The notes beneath the pieces are model-generated. The model was not told the DNA's origin. It was given only the letters and a program-made list of their open reading frames with translations, and did not search any database. From Caenispirillum bisanense (GTDB lineage Bacteria > Pseudomonadota > Alphaproteobacteria > Rhodospirillales > Rhodospirillaceae), in contig NZ_OCNJ01000010.1 in the NCBI RefSeq assembly GCF_900230255.1, positions 1-64,000 of the forward strand: a stretch of 64,000 nt of DNA, read 5' to 3'. Position numbers and translations under genes: made by a program. Below are positions 50,509 to 59,300 of this stretch, piece after piece; position 1 is the stretch's first letter; the number at the start of each line of letters is the position of its first letter.

Positions 50509-51903
50509 GTGTCGAGACTGGTGGTGGTATCCAATCGCGTGGCGGTGCCCGACGACGGCCCGGCCAGGGCGGGCGGCCTCGCCGTCGCCCTGCGCGAGGC
50601 CCTGCAGGAAAACGGCGGCATCTGGTTCGGCTGGAGCGGCAAGACGGCGGTCCGCCCGGCCGAGGAGCCCGCCGTCACCGAGGCGCCGCCGGTGACCTAC
50701 GCCACCCTCGACCTGTCGCGCTGCGACCATCAGGAATACTACAACGGCTTCGCCAACCGCACCCTGTGGCCGCTGTTCCACTACCGCCTCGACCTCGCCG
50801 ACTTCAACCGGCAGGACTACACCGGCTACCTGCGCGTCAACACCCACTTCGCCGAAAAGCTGCAGCCGCTGCTGCGCGCCACCGACGACATCTGGGTGCA
50901 CGACTACCACCTGATCCCCTTCGCCAGCGAACTGCGGCGCCTGGGTGTGGCCAACCGCATCGGCTTCTTCCTGCACACCCCCTTCCCGGCCATGGAGGTC
51001 TTCCTGGCGCTGCCGAGCCACGAGCGGCTGGCGCGGTCGCTGTGCGCCTACGACGTGGTCGGCTTCCAGACCATGAACGACCTGCGCGCCTTCCAGGACT
51101 ACATCGTCCACGAGCAGGGCGGCGAGTTTCTGGGCGACAACATGCTGCGCGCCTTCGGCCGCACCCTGCGCGCCGAGGTCTACCCCATCGGCATCGAGGT
51201 GGAGGCCATGCAGCGCACCGCCGCCCACGCCATGCAGGAACCGGCGGTGCGGCGCCTCATCAAGCACATGGGCGAGCGGCGGCTGATGATCGGCGTCGAC
51301 CGTCTCGACTACTCCAAGGGCATCCCCGAGCGGTTCCGGTCCTTCGAGCGCTTCCTCGAGAAGTTCCCGTCGCACCAGGGCAGCGTGTCGCTCATGCAGA
51401 TCGCGCCGGTCTCGCGCGGCGAAGTGCCGGAGTACAAGGCCATCCGGTCGGAGCTGGAACACCTCGCCGGGCACATCAACGGCGTCTACGGCGAACTGGA
51501 CTGGATGCCCATCCGCTACCTCAACAAGGGCTTCCCGCGCGAGACCCTGACCGGCTTCTACCGCGCCTGCCGGGTCGGCGTGGTCACCCCTTTGCGCGAC
51601 GGCATGAACCTGGTCGCCAAGGAATACGTGGCGAGCCAGAACCCGCACGAGCCCGGCGTGCTGGTGCTGTCGCGCTTCGCCGGCGCGGCGCGCGAACTGG
51701 ACGCCGCCGTGCTGGTCAACCCCTTCGACCACGAGAACGTCGCCGACGCGCTCAACCGGGCGCTCGCCATGTCGCTGGAGGAACGCACCGAGCGGTGGGA
51801 GGCCATGATGCAGAAGGTGCACGACAGTTCCCTCGACAAATGGCGCGAACGCTTCCTGTCGGTGCTGCGCGCCGTGCCCGAGGGCGGGTATGGTGCTGCG
51901 TGA
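50509..51903 (+). CDS. otsA: Trehalose-6-phosphate synthase OtsA
   Basis: A 464-residue GT20 enzyme: [11 protein letters not shown] at the start, [63 protein letters not shown] and [18 protein letters not shown]. It makes trehalose 6-phosphate from UDP-glucose and glucose 6-phosphate. Start GTG 50509 has AAGGAG 8-9 bases ahead. It lies 26 bases after the GH65 gene and 27 before glk. Confidence 0.96.
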   Translation: MSRLVVVSNRVAVPDDGPARAGGLAVALREALQENGGIWFGWSGKTAVRPAEEPAVTEAPPVTYATLDLSRCDHQEYYNGFANRTLWPLFHYRLDLADFNRQDYTGYLRVNTHFAEKLQPLLRATDDIWVHDYHLIPFASELRRLGVANRIGFFLHTPFPAMEVFLALPSHERLARSLCAYDVVGFQTMNDLRAFQDYIVHEQGGEFLGDNMLRAFGRTLRAEVYPIGIEVEAMQRTAAHAMQEPAVRRLIKHMGERRLMIGVDRLDYSKGIPERFRSFERFLEKFPSHQGSVSLMQIAPVSRGEVPEYKAIRSELEHLAGHINGVYGELDWMPIRYLNKGFPRETLTGFYRACRVGVVTPLRDGMNLVAKEYVASQNPHEPGVLVLSRFAGAARELDAAVLVNPFDHENVADALNRALAMSLEERTERWEAMMQKVHDSSLDKWRERFLSVLRAVPEGGYGAA

Positions 51904-51930
51904 CGCCTTCCACCGCCTGACGGAGCCGCC

Positions 51931-52932
51931 ATGGTGCCGCCGCTCGTTACCCTCGCCCCTTCCGCCGACGGCACCGCTGCCGCCGCCGGCCCCGGCCTGA
52001 TCGCCGACATCGGCGGCACCAACGCCCGCTTCGCGCTGGTCGGGCCGGACGGGGTGGCGCACGACTCGCGCACCCTCCTGTGCGCCGACTACGAGGGACC
52101 GACGGCGGCGGCGCGGGCCTATCTGGCCGAGGTGCGCCCGCCGGCGGCGCCGGTGCGGGGCGCCTTCTGCGTCGCCTGCCCGGTCACCGGCGACGCGGTG
52201 GCGCTGACCAACAACCCGTGGCGCTTTTCCGTAGAGGCGACCCGGCAGGCGTTGGGGCTCGACCGCCTGACCGTGGTCAACGACTTCGTCGCCAATGCGC
52301 TCGCCGTGCCGCTGCTGACCGATGCCGACCGCGTGCGGGTGGGCGGCGGCGCGTCGGTGCCCGGCATGCCGGTGGCGGTGCTCGGTCCCGGCACCGGGCT
52401 CGGCGTGGCCTTGCTGGTGCCGACGGGAGACGGGCGTGTGGTACCCGTCGCCACCGAGGGCGGCCACGTCACCATGCCCGCCACCGACGCCCGCGAGGCG
52501 GCGGTGCTGGAGCGCCTCGCCCGTCGCTTCGACCACGTCTCGGCGGAACGGGTGATTTCCGGCGCCGGGCTGGTGAACCTCTACCAGGCGCTGTGCGGCG
52601 TCGAGGGCGTGGAACCGGCCGCCGGCGAGGCGGCGGAGATCGGCCGCCGCGCGCTCGACGGCGAGGACGACGTCTGCCTGCGGGCGCTGCACCTCATGTT
52701 CGGCATGCTGGGCACGGTGGCCGGCAATCTGGCGCTGTCGTCGGGCGCGCTGGGCGGCGTGACCATCATGGGCGGCATCGTGCCGCGCTACCTGGACCTG
52801 TTTCGCGCCAGCCCCTTCCGCGCCAAGTTCGAGGCCAAGGGGCGCTTCCGCGACTACCTGGCGGCCATCCCGGTCGACGTCGTGACCCACCGCTACCCGG
52901 CCTTCGTGGGCCTCGCGGGGCTGGTGGTCTAG
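51931..52932 (+). CDS. glk: Glucokinase
   Basis: A 333-residue ROK-independent glucokinase: the phosphate-binding [13 protein letters not shown] near residue 25, [29 protein letters not shown] and [11 protein letters not shown]. It phosphorylates glucose, the other product of GH65 phosphorolysis of trehalose, and closes the operon's recycling loop back to glucose 6-phosphate. A short alanine-rich N-terminal extension precedes the core. Confidence 0.95.
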   Translation: MVPPLVTLAPSADGTAAAAGPGLIADIGGTNARFALVGPDGVAHDSRTLLCADYEGPTAAARAYLAEVRPPAAPVRGAFCVACPVTGDAVALTNNPWRFSVEATRQALGLDRLTVVNDFVANALAVPLLTDADRVRVGGGASVPGMPVAVLGPGTGLGVALLVPTGDGRVVPVATEGGHVTMPATDAREAAVLERLARRFDHVSAERVISGAGLVNLYQALCGVEGVEPAAGEAAEIGRRALDGEDDVCLRALHLMFGMLGTVAGNLALSSGALGGVTIMGGIVPRYLDLFRASPFRAKFEAKGRFRDYLAAIPVDVVTHRYPAFVGLAGLVV

Positions 52933-52940
52933 GCGACGTC

Positions 52941-52956
52941 CCGGCCGTTCGGCCGG
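52941..52956. terminator. Hairpin between convergent glk and pip
   Basis: CCGGCCGTTCGGCCGG can fold as a six-base stem with a tetraloop, just after the glk stop and before the opposing pip stop. No T-run. A weak bidirectional terminator is possible. Confidence 0.4.
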
Positions 52957-52962
52957 CGGCCG

Positions 52963-53982
52963 CTACGGGCCGCTGATGCGGCGGAAGTCCTGCGTCGCTT
53001 CCACCAGGGCGCGGCGGATGCCCGGCTCCAGGGCGGAGTGCCCGGCGTCGGGCACCACCACGTAGCGGCAGTCGGGCAGGGCGCGGGCGACGGCGTCGGC
53101 GGTGGCGATGGGGCACACCATGTCGTAGCGGCCCTGGACGATGGTCACCGGCAGGTCGCGCAGGCGCGGCAGTCCGGCCATGAGCTGGCCGGGGTCGAGG
53201 AAGCCGCGGTTGATCATGTAGTGGGCCTCCAGCCGCGCCAGGGCGAGCGCCGGTTCCGGCCGCCCGGACGAGGCGGCGGGCGCGGCGCCGGGATCGGCGG
53301 CGGCGAGGCTGCGCGTCGGGATCAGGCGCGAGCACGATTCCTCGTAGGCCGACCACACCCGCGCCGCCGGCCCGTGCACCGCCGGATCGGGATCGGCGAG
53401 GCGGCGGTAGTAGGCGCCGAGCAGATCGCAGCGTTCCTCCTCGGGCAGGAAGCCGGCGAAGGCGCGGGCGGCTTCCGGGAAGAAGCGGCCCATGCCGTGC
53501 AGGAACCAGTCGATCTCGGGGTCGCTGCACAGGAAGATGCCGCGCAGGATGAGGCCGAGGCAGCGCTCCGGGTGCGCCTCGGCATAGGCGAGCGCCAGCG
53601 TCGAGCCCCACGAGCCGCCGAACACCAGCCAGCGGTCGACGCCCAGGTGGGTGCGCAGGGCCTCGATGTCCTCCACCAGATGCCCGGTGGTGTTGTTGCG
53701 CAGGTCGGCGAAGGGGGTGGAGCGGCCGCTGCCGCGCTGGTCGAACAGCACGATGCGGTAGAACGTCGGGTCGAAGAAGCGGCGGAACTGCGGCCCGACG
53801 CCGCCGCCCGGTCCGCCGTGCAGGAACACCACCGGCACGCCGTCGGGATTGCCGCTCTCCTCCCAGTACAGGCGGTGGACGGCATCCACGGCCAGATGCC
53901 CGGAGGCGCGGGCTTCGACGGGCGGGAACAGGCTGTCTTCGGCGGCGGCGGCTGAGCGCACGATGGCGGTGTCCTTGCTCAC
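52963..53982 (-). CDS. pip: Prolyl iminopeptidase
   Basis: A 339-residue alpha/beta hydrolase of family S33: the oxyanion HGGPGGGVGPQFRRFFDP, FDQRGSGRST, the nucleophile GGSWGSTLALAYAEAHPE, and DAGHSALEPG with the catalytic His. It removes N-terminal proline from peptides. Start is GTG 53982 with CAGGAGG upstream, overlapping the end of the nuclease-like gene as GTGA. Confidence 0.94.
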   Translation of the reverse strand: MSKDTAIVRSAAAAEDSLFPPVEARASGHLAVDAVHRLYWEESGNPDGVPVVFLHGGPGGGVGPQFRRFFDPTFYRIVLFDQRGSGRSTPFADLRNNTTGHLVEDIEALRTHLGVDRWLVFGGSWGSTLALAYAEAHPERCLGLILRGIFLCSDPEIDWFLHGMGRFFPEAARAFAGFLPEEERCDLLGAYYRRLADPDPAVHGPAARVWSAYEESCSRLIPTRSLAAADPGAAPAASSGRPEPALALARLEAHYMINRGFLDPGQLMAGLPRLRDLPVTIVQGRYDMVCPIATADAVARALPDCRYVVVPDAGHSALEPGIRRALVEATQDFRRISGP

Positions 53983-54827
53983 GGATCCTCCTGCCCCGGG
54001 CGGACGAGGGCCGGGTCGGCCGTCAGCTGCTCGGGATGGGTGACTTCGATCATGGGGCCGTTGCGGGAGCGAATCCAGCCCCTTACGAGGAGTTCCCGAC
54101 CTTCCAGCGCGGCAAGGTCGAGGCCCGCCGCCTGGAACGACCGGCGGGCGGCGGAGTCGAGGCTGACGGTGAAATCCGTCCGCCAGTCGGCTCCGAAGTT
54201 GAGGTAGGTCGTTCCGCGCACCTCCGCCACGTCGCGCACCACGCCGCGCACCAGTTGGAAGCCGCCCTCGGCGTCGGCGTCCTCCGGCAGGCGCCCGGCG
54301 TCGCGGACGCGGTAGTGGGGCAGCGCCCAGAGGCCGCGGCGGGCGGCGCGGGCCTCGGCCTCGGCGGCCATAAGGTCGGCTGCGAGGCGGCGGTTGTCGG
54401 GGAAGGTGTAGACGCGCGCCATTCCCCGGCGCAGCAGTTCGCCCTGCACCCACAGGCCGTCGTCGGCGCGGAACAGGTGGGCGAGCACGCGGCCGTGGCG
54501 GTCGCGGCCCGTCTCGCCGGGGCGCACGGCGACGACGCGACCGCCGATCAGCTCTTCCACCACCGCCTTGGCCTCGGGCGCCAGCGGCCATTCCGGGAAG
54601 TTGGGCCGGCCGAGCGGCAGCTTGGGCGCCTGGATGCCGACGAAGCGCACCTCGCGCCCGTCGTCGAGTACCACCGTGTCGCCGTCGATCACCTCGGTCA
54701 CCCGCCCCTGGCCGGCCTCGGCGAGGGCGGTGCCGAGATCGTCGAGCTCCGTCGCCTGCGCCGGCGCGGCCAGCAGGGCCAGCGCGAGGAGCAGCGCCTT
54801 GATCGAGCCCCAATCCGCCCGTACCAT
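53979..54827 (-). CDS. Exported thermonuclease (SNase)-like protein
   Basis: A 282-residue protein with a signal peptide (ALLAAPAQATE, cleavage near 26) and a staphylococcal-nuclease fold: GRVTEVIDGDTVVLDDGREVRFVGIQAP, GRDRHGRVLAHLF and ARRGLWALPHYRVRD. The usual catalytic residues need checking; the ligand loop is partly changed (GIQAP, and EAKAVVEELIG). A second domain in residues 180-270 (a possible OB-fold) resembles that of related membrane-secreted nucleases. It is co-transcribed with pip. Confidence 0.87.
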   Translation of the reverse strand: MVRADWGSIKALLLALALLAAPAQATELDDLGTALAEAGQGRVTEVIDGDTVVLDDGREVRFVGIQAPKLPLGRPNFPEWPLAPEAKAVVEELIGGRVVAVRPGETGRDRHGRVLAHLFRADDGLWVQGELLRRGMARVYTFPDNRRLAADLMAAEAEARAARRGLWALPHYRVRDAGRLPEDADAEGGFQLVRGVVRDVAEVRGTTYLNFGADWRTDFTVSLDSAARRSFQAAGLDLAALEGRELLVRGWIRSRNGPMIEVTHPEQLTADPALVRPGQEDP

Positions 54828-54864
54828 GCGGATCGTCCGGAATTTCAAAGGGATCGGCAGTGTC

Positions 54865-55140
54865 ATGCGCGCGGTTTTCGTGATGATCAAATGCGAACTC
54901 GGCAAGGCCTATCAGGTCGCCGACCAGGCCGTCGAGGACATCGAGCAGATTTCCGAGATCTATTCCACCTCCGGCCAGTACGACCTGCTCGCCAAGTTCT
55001 ACGTCGACGACGACGTCGACGTCGGCCGCTTCGTGACAGAGAAGGTGCAGACGCTGACCGGCGTCAAGGATACCTTCACGCTCATCACTTTCAACGCCTT
55101 CACGCCCGACAAGAGCCCGGGCGGCACGCGCATCGCGTGA
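54865..55140 (+). CDS. Stand-alone Lrp/AsnC ligand-binding (RAM) domain protein
   Basis: A 91-residue protein consisting only of the effector domain of Lrp-type regulators: MRAVFVMIKCELGKAYQVADQAVEDI, EIYSTSGQYDLLAKFYVDDDVDVGRFV and GVKDTFTLITFNAFTPD. The helix-turn-helix part is absent. Such stand-alone RAM proteins form oligomers that bind amino acids; their partners are unknown. It diverges from the nuclease-like gene. Confidence 0.92.
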   Translation: MRAVFVMIKCELGKAYQVADQAVEDIEQISEIYSTSGQYDLLAKFYVDDDVDVGRFVTEKVQTLTGVKDTFTLITFNAFTPDKSPGGTRIA

Positions 55141-55174
55141 CCCGCCGGCCGCTCGCCGCCGCAGGAGAGGCCCG

Positions 55175-56710
55175 ATGACTCCGCCGCGCCCGCCCCATGG
55201 CTCCCACCTGCACCACGCCGGCTGCGGCTGTGCGGCCGGCGGCGGGCTCAGTCGTCGGCGCCTGCTGCTGGGCGGGGCGGCGGCGGGCGCGACGCTGGCG
55301 CTCGCCGGCTGCGCCCAGAATCCGGCGACCGGGCGGTCGAGCTTCACCGGCTTTTCCGACATCGGCGACGACGTCCGCCTCGGTGCCCAGGAATATCCCA
55401 AGCTGCTGGAGGAATTCGGCGGCCCCTATCAGGACAGCCGCCTGCAGGGCTATGCCGACGCCATCCTGCGCAAGCTGGTGCCGTTCACCGAGTTCCCCGA
55501 CCTGCCGTGGCAGGTGACGGTCGCCAACACGCCCATCGTCAACGCCTTCGCCCTGCCGGGCGGCAAGATCACCATCACCCGCGGCCTGCTCGCCATGGCC
55601 TCCAGCGAGGCGGAACTGGCCGGCGTGGTGGCGCACGAGGTCGGCCACGTCACCGCTCGCCATTCCGCCGAACGCCAGGGGGCCGGCCTGCTGGCCCAAC
55701 TGGGCGTGCTGGTGCTGGGGGCGGCGACCGGCTCGTCGGAACTGGCGAACCTGGCCGGCTACGGGGCGCAGGCCTACATCAAGGGCTATTCCCGCGACCA
55801 GGAGATGGAGGCCGACCTGCTCGGCGTCCGCTACATGAGCGCCGCCGGCTACGACCCGGAGGCCATGGCGACCTTCCTGCAGACGCTGGGCGATCAGGCG
55901 CGGCTGGAGGCCCGCATGGCCGGGCGCGATCCGGGCGATGTCGATGCCTACAACATCATGGCGACCCACCCGCGCAGCGTCGACCGCGTGCGCCAGGCCA
56001 TGCAACTGGCCGAGGCGGCGCGGCCGCCCGCCCCGGTGGTGGCGCGCGAGCCCTACCTCAACGAGATCAGCGGCATGCTGTTCGGCGACGACCCCGAGCA
56101 GGGCTTGATCCTCGACCGCGGCCGGCGCTTCGTACACCCGCAGTTGCGCATCGCCTTCGACGCGCCGGACGGCTTCCGCCTCGTCAACGGCAAGAGCCGC
56201 GTGACGGCGCAGCATCCCTCCGGCGCCGCGGCGGTGGTGGACCTCGCCCGCGGCCGCACGCCGGACGAGGCGCTCGCCCGCTGGGCCGGCCGCGCGGCGG
56301 CGGGACGGGCCGAGGCCCTGGCGCTGAACGGCCTGCCGGCGGCGACGGTGCCGGTGCGCCTCGACAGCCGCAGCGGCCCGGTGCGCGGCCAGGCGGTGGT
56401 GGCGCCCGCCCCGGCGGCGGGTACGGTGGTGCGCTTCCTGTTCATCGCCCCGGCGGGCCAGTTCGGCCGCTACGACGAGGCCTTCCGCCGCATGACCTAC
56501 AGCTTCCGCCACCTGAGCGCGGCGGAGGCGTCGGCGGTGCAGCCGCTGCGGCTCATCGTGACGCGGGTGGAGGCGGCGGACACCATCCGCGACCTGTCCG
56601 CCCGCATGCCCTACGGTGCCTTCAACGACGACTGGTTCCGTCTGCTCAACGACCTCGCCGTGACCGACGGGCTGCAGGCGGGGGAACTGGTGAAGATCGT
56701 GACGCAGTAG
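55175..56710 (+). CDS. M48-family zinc metalloprotease, exported lipoprotein
   Basis: A 511-residue precursor with a Tat-like signal (LSRRRLLLGG) and lipobox LALAGCAQ (Cys about 46), so membrane-anchored outside the cytoplasm. The M48 site is VVAHEVGHVTARHSAERQG (His154-Glu155-x-x-His158) and the third ligand is Glu212 in DQEMEADLLGVRYM. The last 200 residues are a separate domain. Related periplasmic proteases (BepA/YfgC, LoiP) act in outer-membrane quality control. It precedes the methyltransferase gene, convergently. Confidence 0.92.
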   Translation: MTPPRPPHGSHLHHAGCGCAAGGGLSRRRLLLGGAAAGATLALAGCAQNPATGRSSFTGFSDIGDDVRLGAQEYPKLLEEFGGPYQDSRLQGYADAILRKLVPFTEFPDLPWQVTVANTPIVNAFALPGGKITITRGLLAMASSEAELAGVVAHEVGHVTARHSAERQGAGLLAQLGVLVLGAATGSSELANLAGYGAQAYIKGYSRDQEMEADLLGVRYMSAAGYDPEAMATFLQTLGDQARLEARMAGRDPGDVDAYNIMATHPRSVDRVRQAMQLAEAARPPAPVVAREPYLNEISGMLFGDDPEQGLILDRGRRFVHPQLRIAFDAPDGFRLVNGKSRVTAQHPSGAAAVVDLARGRTPDEALARWAGRAAAGRAEALALNGLPAATVPVRLDSRSGPVRGQAVVAPAPAAGTVVRFLFIAPAGQFGRYDEAFRRMTYSFRHLSAAEASAVQPLRLIVTRVEAADTIRDLSARMPYGAFNDDWFRLLNDLAVTDGLQAGELVKIVTQ

Positions 56711-56759
56711 GGCGGGGCGGCTGCGGTTCCCGCGCGGCATCCCGCGCGGGCGGGGGCGG

Positions 56760-57545
56760 TCACCCCTCGCCGTCCATCCCCTCGCGCATGGCCGGACGCA
56801 CCGGGCGGCCCGAGGTCGCCGGGCGGAAGGGACCGGAGATGACCGAATAGGCCCGCCGCCGCGCCGGCACCTTGTCGTGCGGGGCGGCGTAGATCTGCTT
56901 GGCGGCCTCCACCACCAGCACGCCGGCGACCGCGTTGGTCCAGCGCCAGCGGCTCGCCAGGTCCTCGACCCCCTTGGCCCAGGCCAGCGCCATGCGCCAG
57001 CGCACCGGCGGCATGTAGAGGGCGGCGGTCACTTCCAGGGGCGTGAACATGTTGTCGCGCAACAGCCGCGTCACCTGGCCCTCGCTGTAGGGGCGCCCGG
57101 TGCCGAAGGGGGTGCGCTCCATGCGGGCCCAGATGCCGCGCCGGTTGGGCGTGACGATGGCCATGCGGCCGCCGTCGGTCAGCACCCGCCAGCATTCGCG
57201 CATCATCGCCCGCATGTGCTCGGTGTGCTCCAGTCCGTGGACGATGATCAGGCGATCGACGGAGCGGTCGGGCAGCGGCAATTCGGTCTCGTCGGCCAGC
57301 ATCACCCGGTTGGGGCCGTCGGCGGGCCAGCGCAGCACGCCCTGGGCCGGCGGCATGACCGCCATCACCCGCTCGCTGCCGTCGAGGAACGGGCGCAGGA
57401 ACGGCGTCGCGAAGCCGAGGCCGAGCACCCGCATGCCGCGGGTGTCCGGCCACAGCTGGCGCAGGCGGCGACTCAGCAGCCGGCGCGCCATCTGGCCGAG
57501 GCCGCTGTCGTAGAAGTCGCGCAGGTCGACGATATCGGTCCACAT
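56760..57545 (-). CDS. Class I SAM-dependent methyltransferase
   Basis: A 261-residue protein with MWTDIVDLRDFYDSGLGQMARRLL, the SAM-fold VLGLGFATPFLRPFLDG (the GxGxG region is altered), PLPDRSVDRLIIVHGLEHTEH and WRVLTDGGRMAIVTPNRRGIWARMERTPFG. This wording belongs to a group seen next to gloB in Alphaproteobacteria. Substrate unknown. ATG 57545 agrees with the family start. Confidence 0.87.
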   Translation of the reverse strand: MWTDIVDLRDFYDSGLGQMARRLLSRRLRQLWPDTRGMRVLGLGFATPFLRPFLDGSERVMAVMPPAQGVLRWPADGPNRVMLADETELPLPDRSVDRLIIVHGLEHTEHMRAMMRECWRVLTDGGRMAIVTPNRRGIWARMERTPFGTGRPYSEGQVTRLLRDNMFTPLEVTAALYMPPVRWRMALAWAKGVEDLASRWRWTNAVAGVLVVEAAKQIYAAPHDKVPARRRAYSVISGPFRPATSGRPVRPAMREGMDGEG

Positions 57546-57622
57546 CGCGGCAGGCAGTCTACCACGGGGTTCCGGGGGCTGTCGCGCCGGGGCCGGGAGC
57601 ACGGGCGGGCGTCGTCCTTTCG

Positions 57623-57892
57623 TCAGCGCATGTCGGCCCGCATGCGCTCCGACAGGGCGATGCAGGCGTCGATGAGGGCGGGGTCGAGCGCGTCCGCGGG
57701 CCGCTCGCGCACCAGCGGCGCCAGTTTCAGCGCCAGCGGATCACCGCCGCAGGCGGCGTGGGTCACCGCCTCGGCGTCGAGCCGGCGCCCGGTGCGGTCG
57801 CAGCGGCCGGTCGCCGACTGCTCGATGCGGGAGATCTCGCCGGGCGAGAAACCCCGGCGTCGCAGCGTGTGAAGGGTCTTCTGGGTCAGCAT
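57623..57892 (-). CDS. Small hypothetical protein
   Basis: An 89-residue helical protein: MLTQKTLHTLRRRGFSPGEISRIEQSATGRCDRTGRRLDAEAVTHAA. No family is recognised. ATG 57892 is preferred to GTG 57913 because GAGGAGG lies about 10 bases before it. It is transcribed in the same direction as the methyltransferase gene, 77 bases upstream of it. It is followed by a 264-base gap leading to the divergent gloB gene, in which no feature other than weak promoter-like sequence is seen. Confidence 0.6.
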   Translation of the reverse strand: MLTQKTLHTLRRRGFSPGEISRIEQSATGRCDRTGRRLDAEAVTHAACGGDPLALKLAPLVRERPADALDPALIDACIALSERMRADMR

Positions 57893-58156
57893 GGCCGTCG
57901 TCCTCCTCGGCACCCGACGCTACGCTTTCACATGCGGTCCGGCAGTGAGGCCGGTCACCGTCGGCCGCGACATTTTCGCGGCACAGCCGACAGATAATCG
58001 CGCATCTCCGCCAGACAACGCTCCGGAACCCGATCCGGGCGCAGGGATGATACGCCCTTCGATGGTCGAACGGAACGGCCCTTGGGCGGGTGGCGGCGGC
58101 GCCCCGTGCGATGATAGCCTGCGGGAAACCCCGTCCTCGCACTGAAGGAGGCGCCC

Positions 58157-58927
58157 GTGGCGCGGCTCGCGATCGAGCAGATCCCCGTCCTGTCCGACAA
58201 CTACGTCTATCTGGTGCACGAACCCGACAGCGGCGCCACGGCGGTGGTCGATCCGGCGGAGGCGGCGCCGGTGCTGGACCGGGCCGAGGCGCTGGGCTGG
58301 ACCATCACCCACATCCTCAACACCCACCATCACCCCGACCACGTCGGCGGCAACCTGGAGGTCCAGGCGCGCACCGGCTGCACCATCGTCGGCCCGCGCG
58401 CCGACGCCGGCCGCATCCCGGGCATCCAGGTGCAGGTGGGGCAGGGCGATACGGTGCGGCTGGGGGAGGCGGTGGCGCAGGTGTTCGACGTGCCGGGCCA
58501 CACGCGCGGCCACATCGCCTATCACTTCGCCGAGTCGGAGGCGCTGTTCTGCGGCGACACCCTGTTCTCGCTCGGCTGCGGCCGCATGTTCGAGGGCACG
58601 CCGCCGCAGTTCTGGGACTCGCTGACCAAGCTGCGCGCCCTGCCCGACGGCACGCGCGTGTTCTGCGCCCACGAGTACACCCAGGCGAACCTGCGCTTCG
58701 CCCTGTCGCTCGACCCGGAGAACGAGGCGCTGAAGGCCCGTGGCCGCGAGATCGAGTCGCTGCGTGCCGCCGGCCTGCCGACGGTGCCGTCGCTGCTGGG
58801 GGAGGAAAAGCTCGCCAATCCCTTCCTGCGGGCCGACGACGCCGACCTGATGGCGCGGCTCGGCCTCGCGGGGGCGGCGCCCGAGGCGGTGTTCGCCGAA
58901 GTGCGCGGGCGCAAGGACCGGTTCTGA
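58157..58927 (+). CDS. gloB: Hydroxyacylglutathione hydrolase (glyoxalase II)
   Basis: A 256-residue metallo-beta-lactamase-fold enzyme. The metal motif is NTHHHPDHVGG (His57-x-His59-x-Asp61-His62); VPGHTRGHIAYHF and CGDTLFSLGCGRMFEG supply the further ligands and FCAHEYTQANLRFALS matches the substrate region. It hydrolyses S-lactoylglutathione to lactate and glutathione, completing methylglyoxal detoxification. GTG 58157 has AAGGAGG 6-7 bases ahead. It converges on dodecin. Confidence 0.95.
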   Translation: MARLAIEQIPVLSDNYVYLVHEPDSGATAVVDPAEAAPVLDRAEALGWTITHILNTHHHPDHVGGNLEVQARTGCTIVGPRADAGRIPGIQVQVGQGDTVRLGEAVAQVFDVPGHTRGHIAYHFAESEALFCGDTLFSLGCGRMFEGTPPQFWDSLTKLRALPDGTRVFCAHEYTQANLRFALSLDPENEALKARGREIESLRAAGLPTVPSLLGEEKLANPFLRADDADLMARLGLAGAAPEAVFAEVRGRKDRF

Positions 58928-58976
58928 GGGCAGGAGGGCGGCGCCGCTGCGCCGCTCCCCGCCCGGCGGTGCCGGA

Positions 58977-59189
58977 TCAGTCCTTCTCGTAGCGGAAGCC
59001 GATTTTCAGGGTCACCTGGAAGTGGCCGACCTCGCCGTCGACGATGTGGCCGCGCAGTTCGGAGACCTCGAACCACTCGGTGTTGCGCACGCTCTTGGAA
59101 GCCGTGCGGACGGCGTTGCGGATGGCGTCGTCGATGGACGTCTTGGAGGAGCCCACGACCTCGGTCTTGCTGTAGACGTTGTCGCTCAT
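58977..59189 (-). CDS. Dodecin
   Basis: A 70-residue flavin-binding protein: VYSKTEVVGSSKTSIDDAIRNAVRTASKSVRNTEWFEVSE, then HFQVTLKIGFRYE, the dodecin pattern with the tryptophan that stacks on flavin. Twelve copies form a hollow sphere for flavin storage or protection. AGGAG lies 7 bases before the ATG. Confidence 0.95.
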   Translation of the reverse strand: MSDNVYSKTEVVGSSKTSIDDAIRNAVRTASKSVRNTEWFEVSELRGHIVDGEVGHFQVTLKIGFRYEKD

Positions 59190-59300
59190 GCGCGTCTCCT
59201 GTCGCTGGGGGGATGGGGCGGGGAAGGGAAGATCCGTCGCCCTCCTCAACGGGTGCGGGCAGGCTTGCGTTGCCGCCCCGGCTGGGGCACATAGGCGGCC

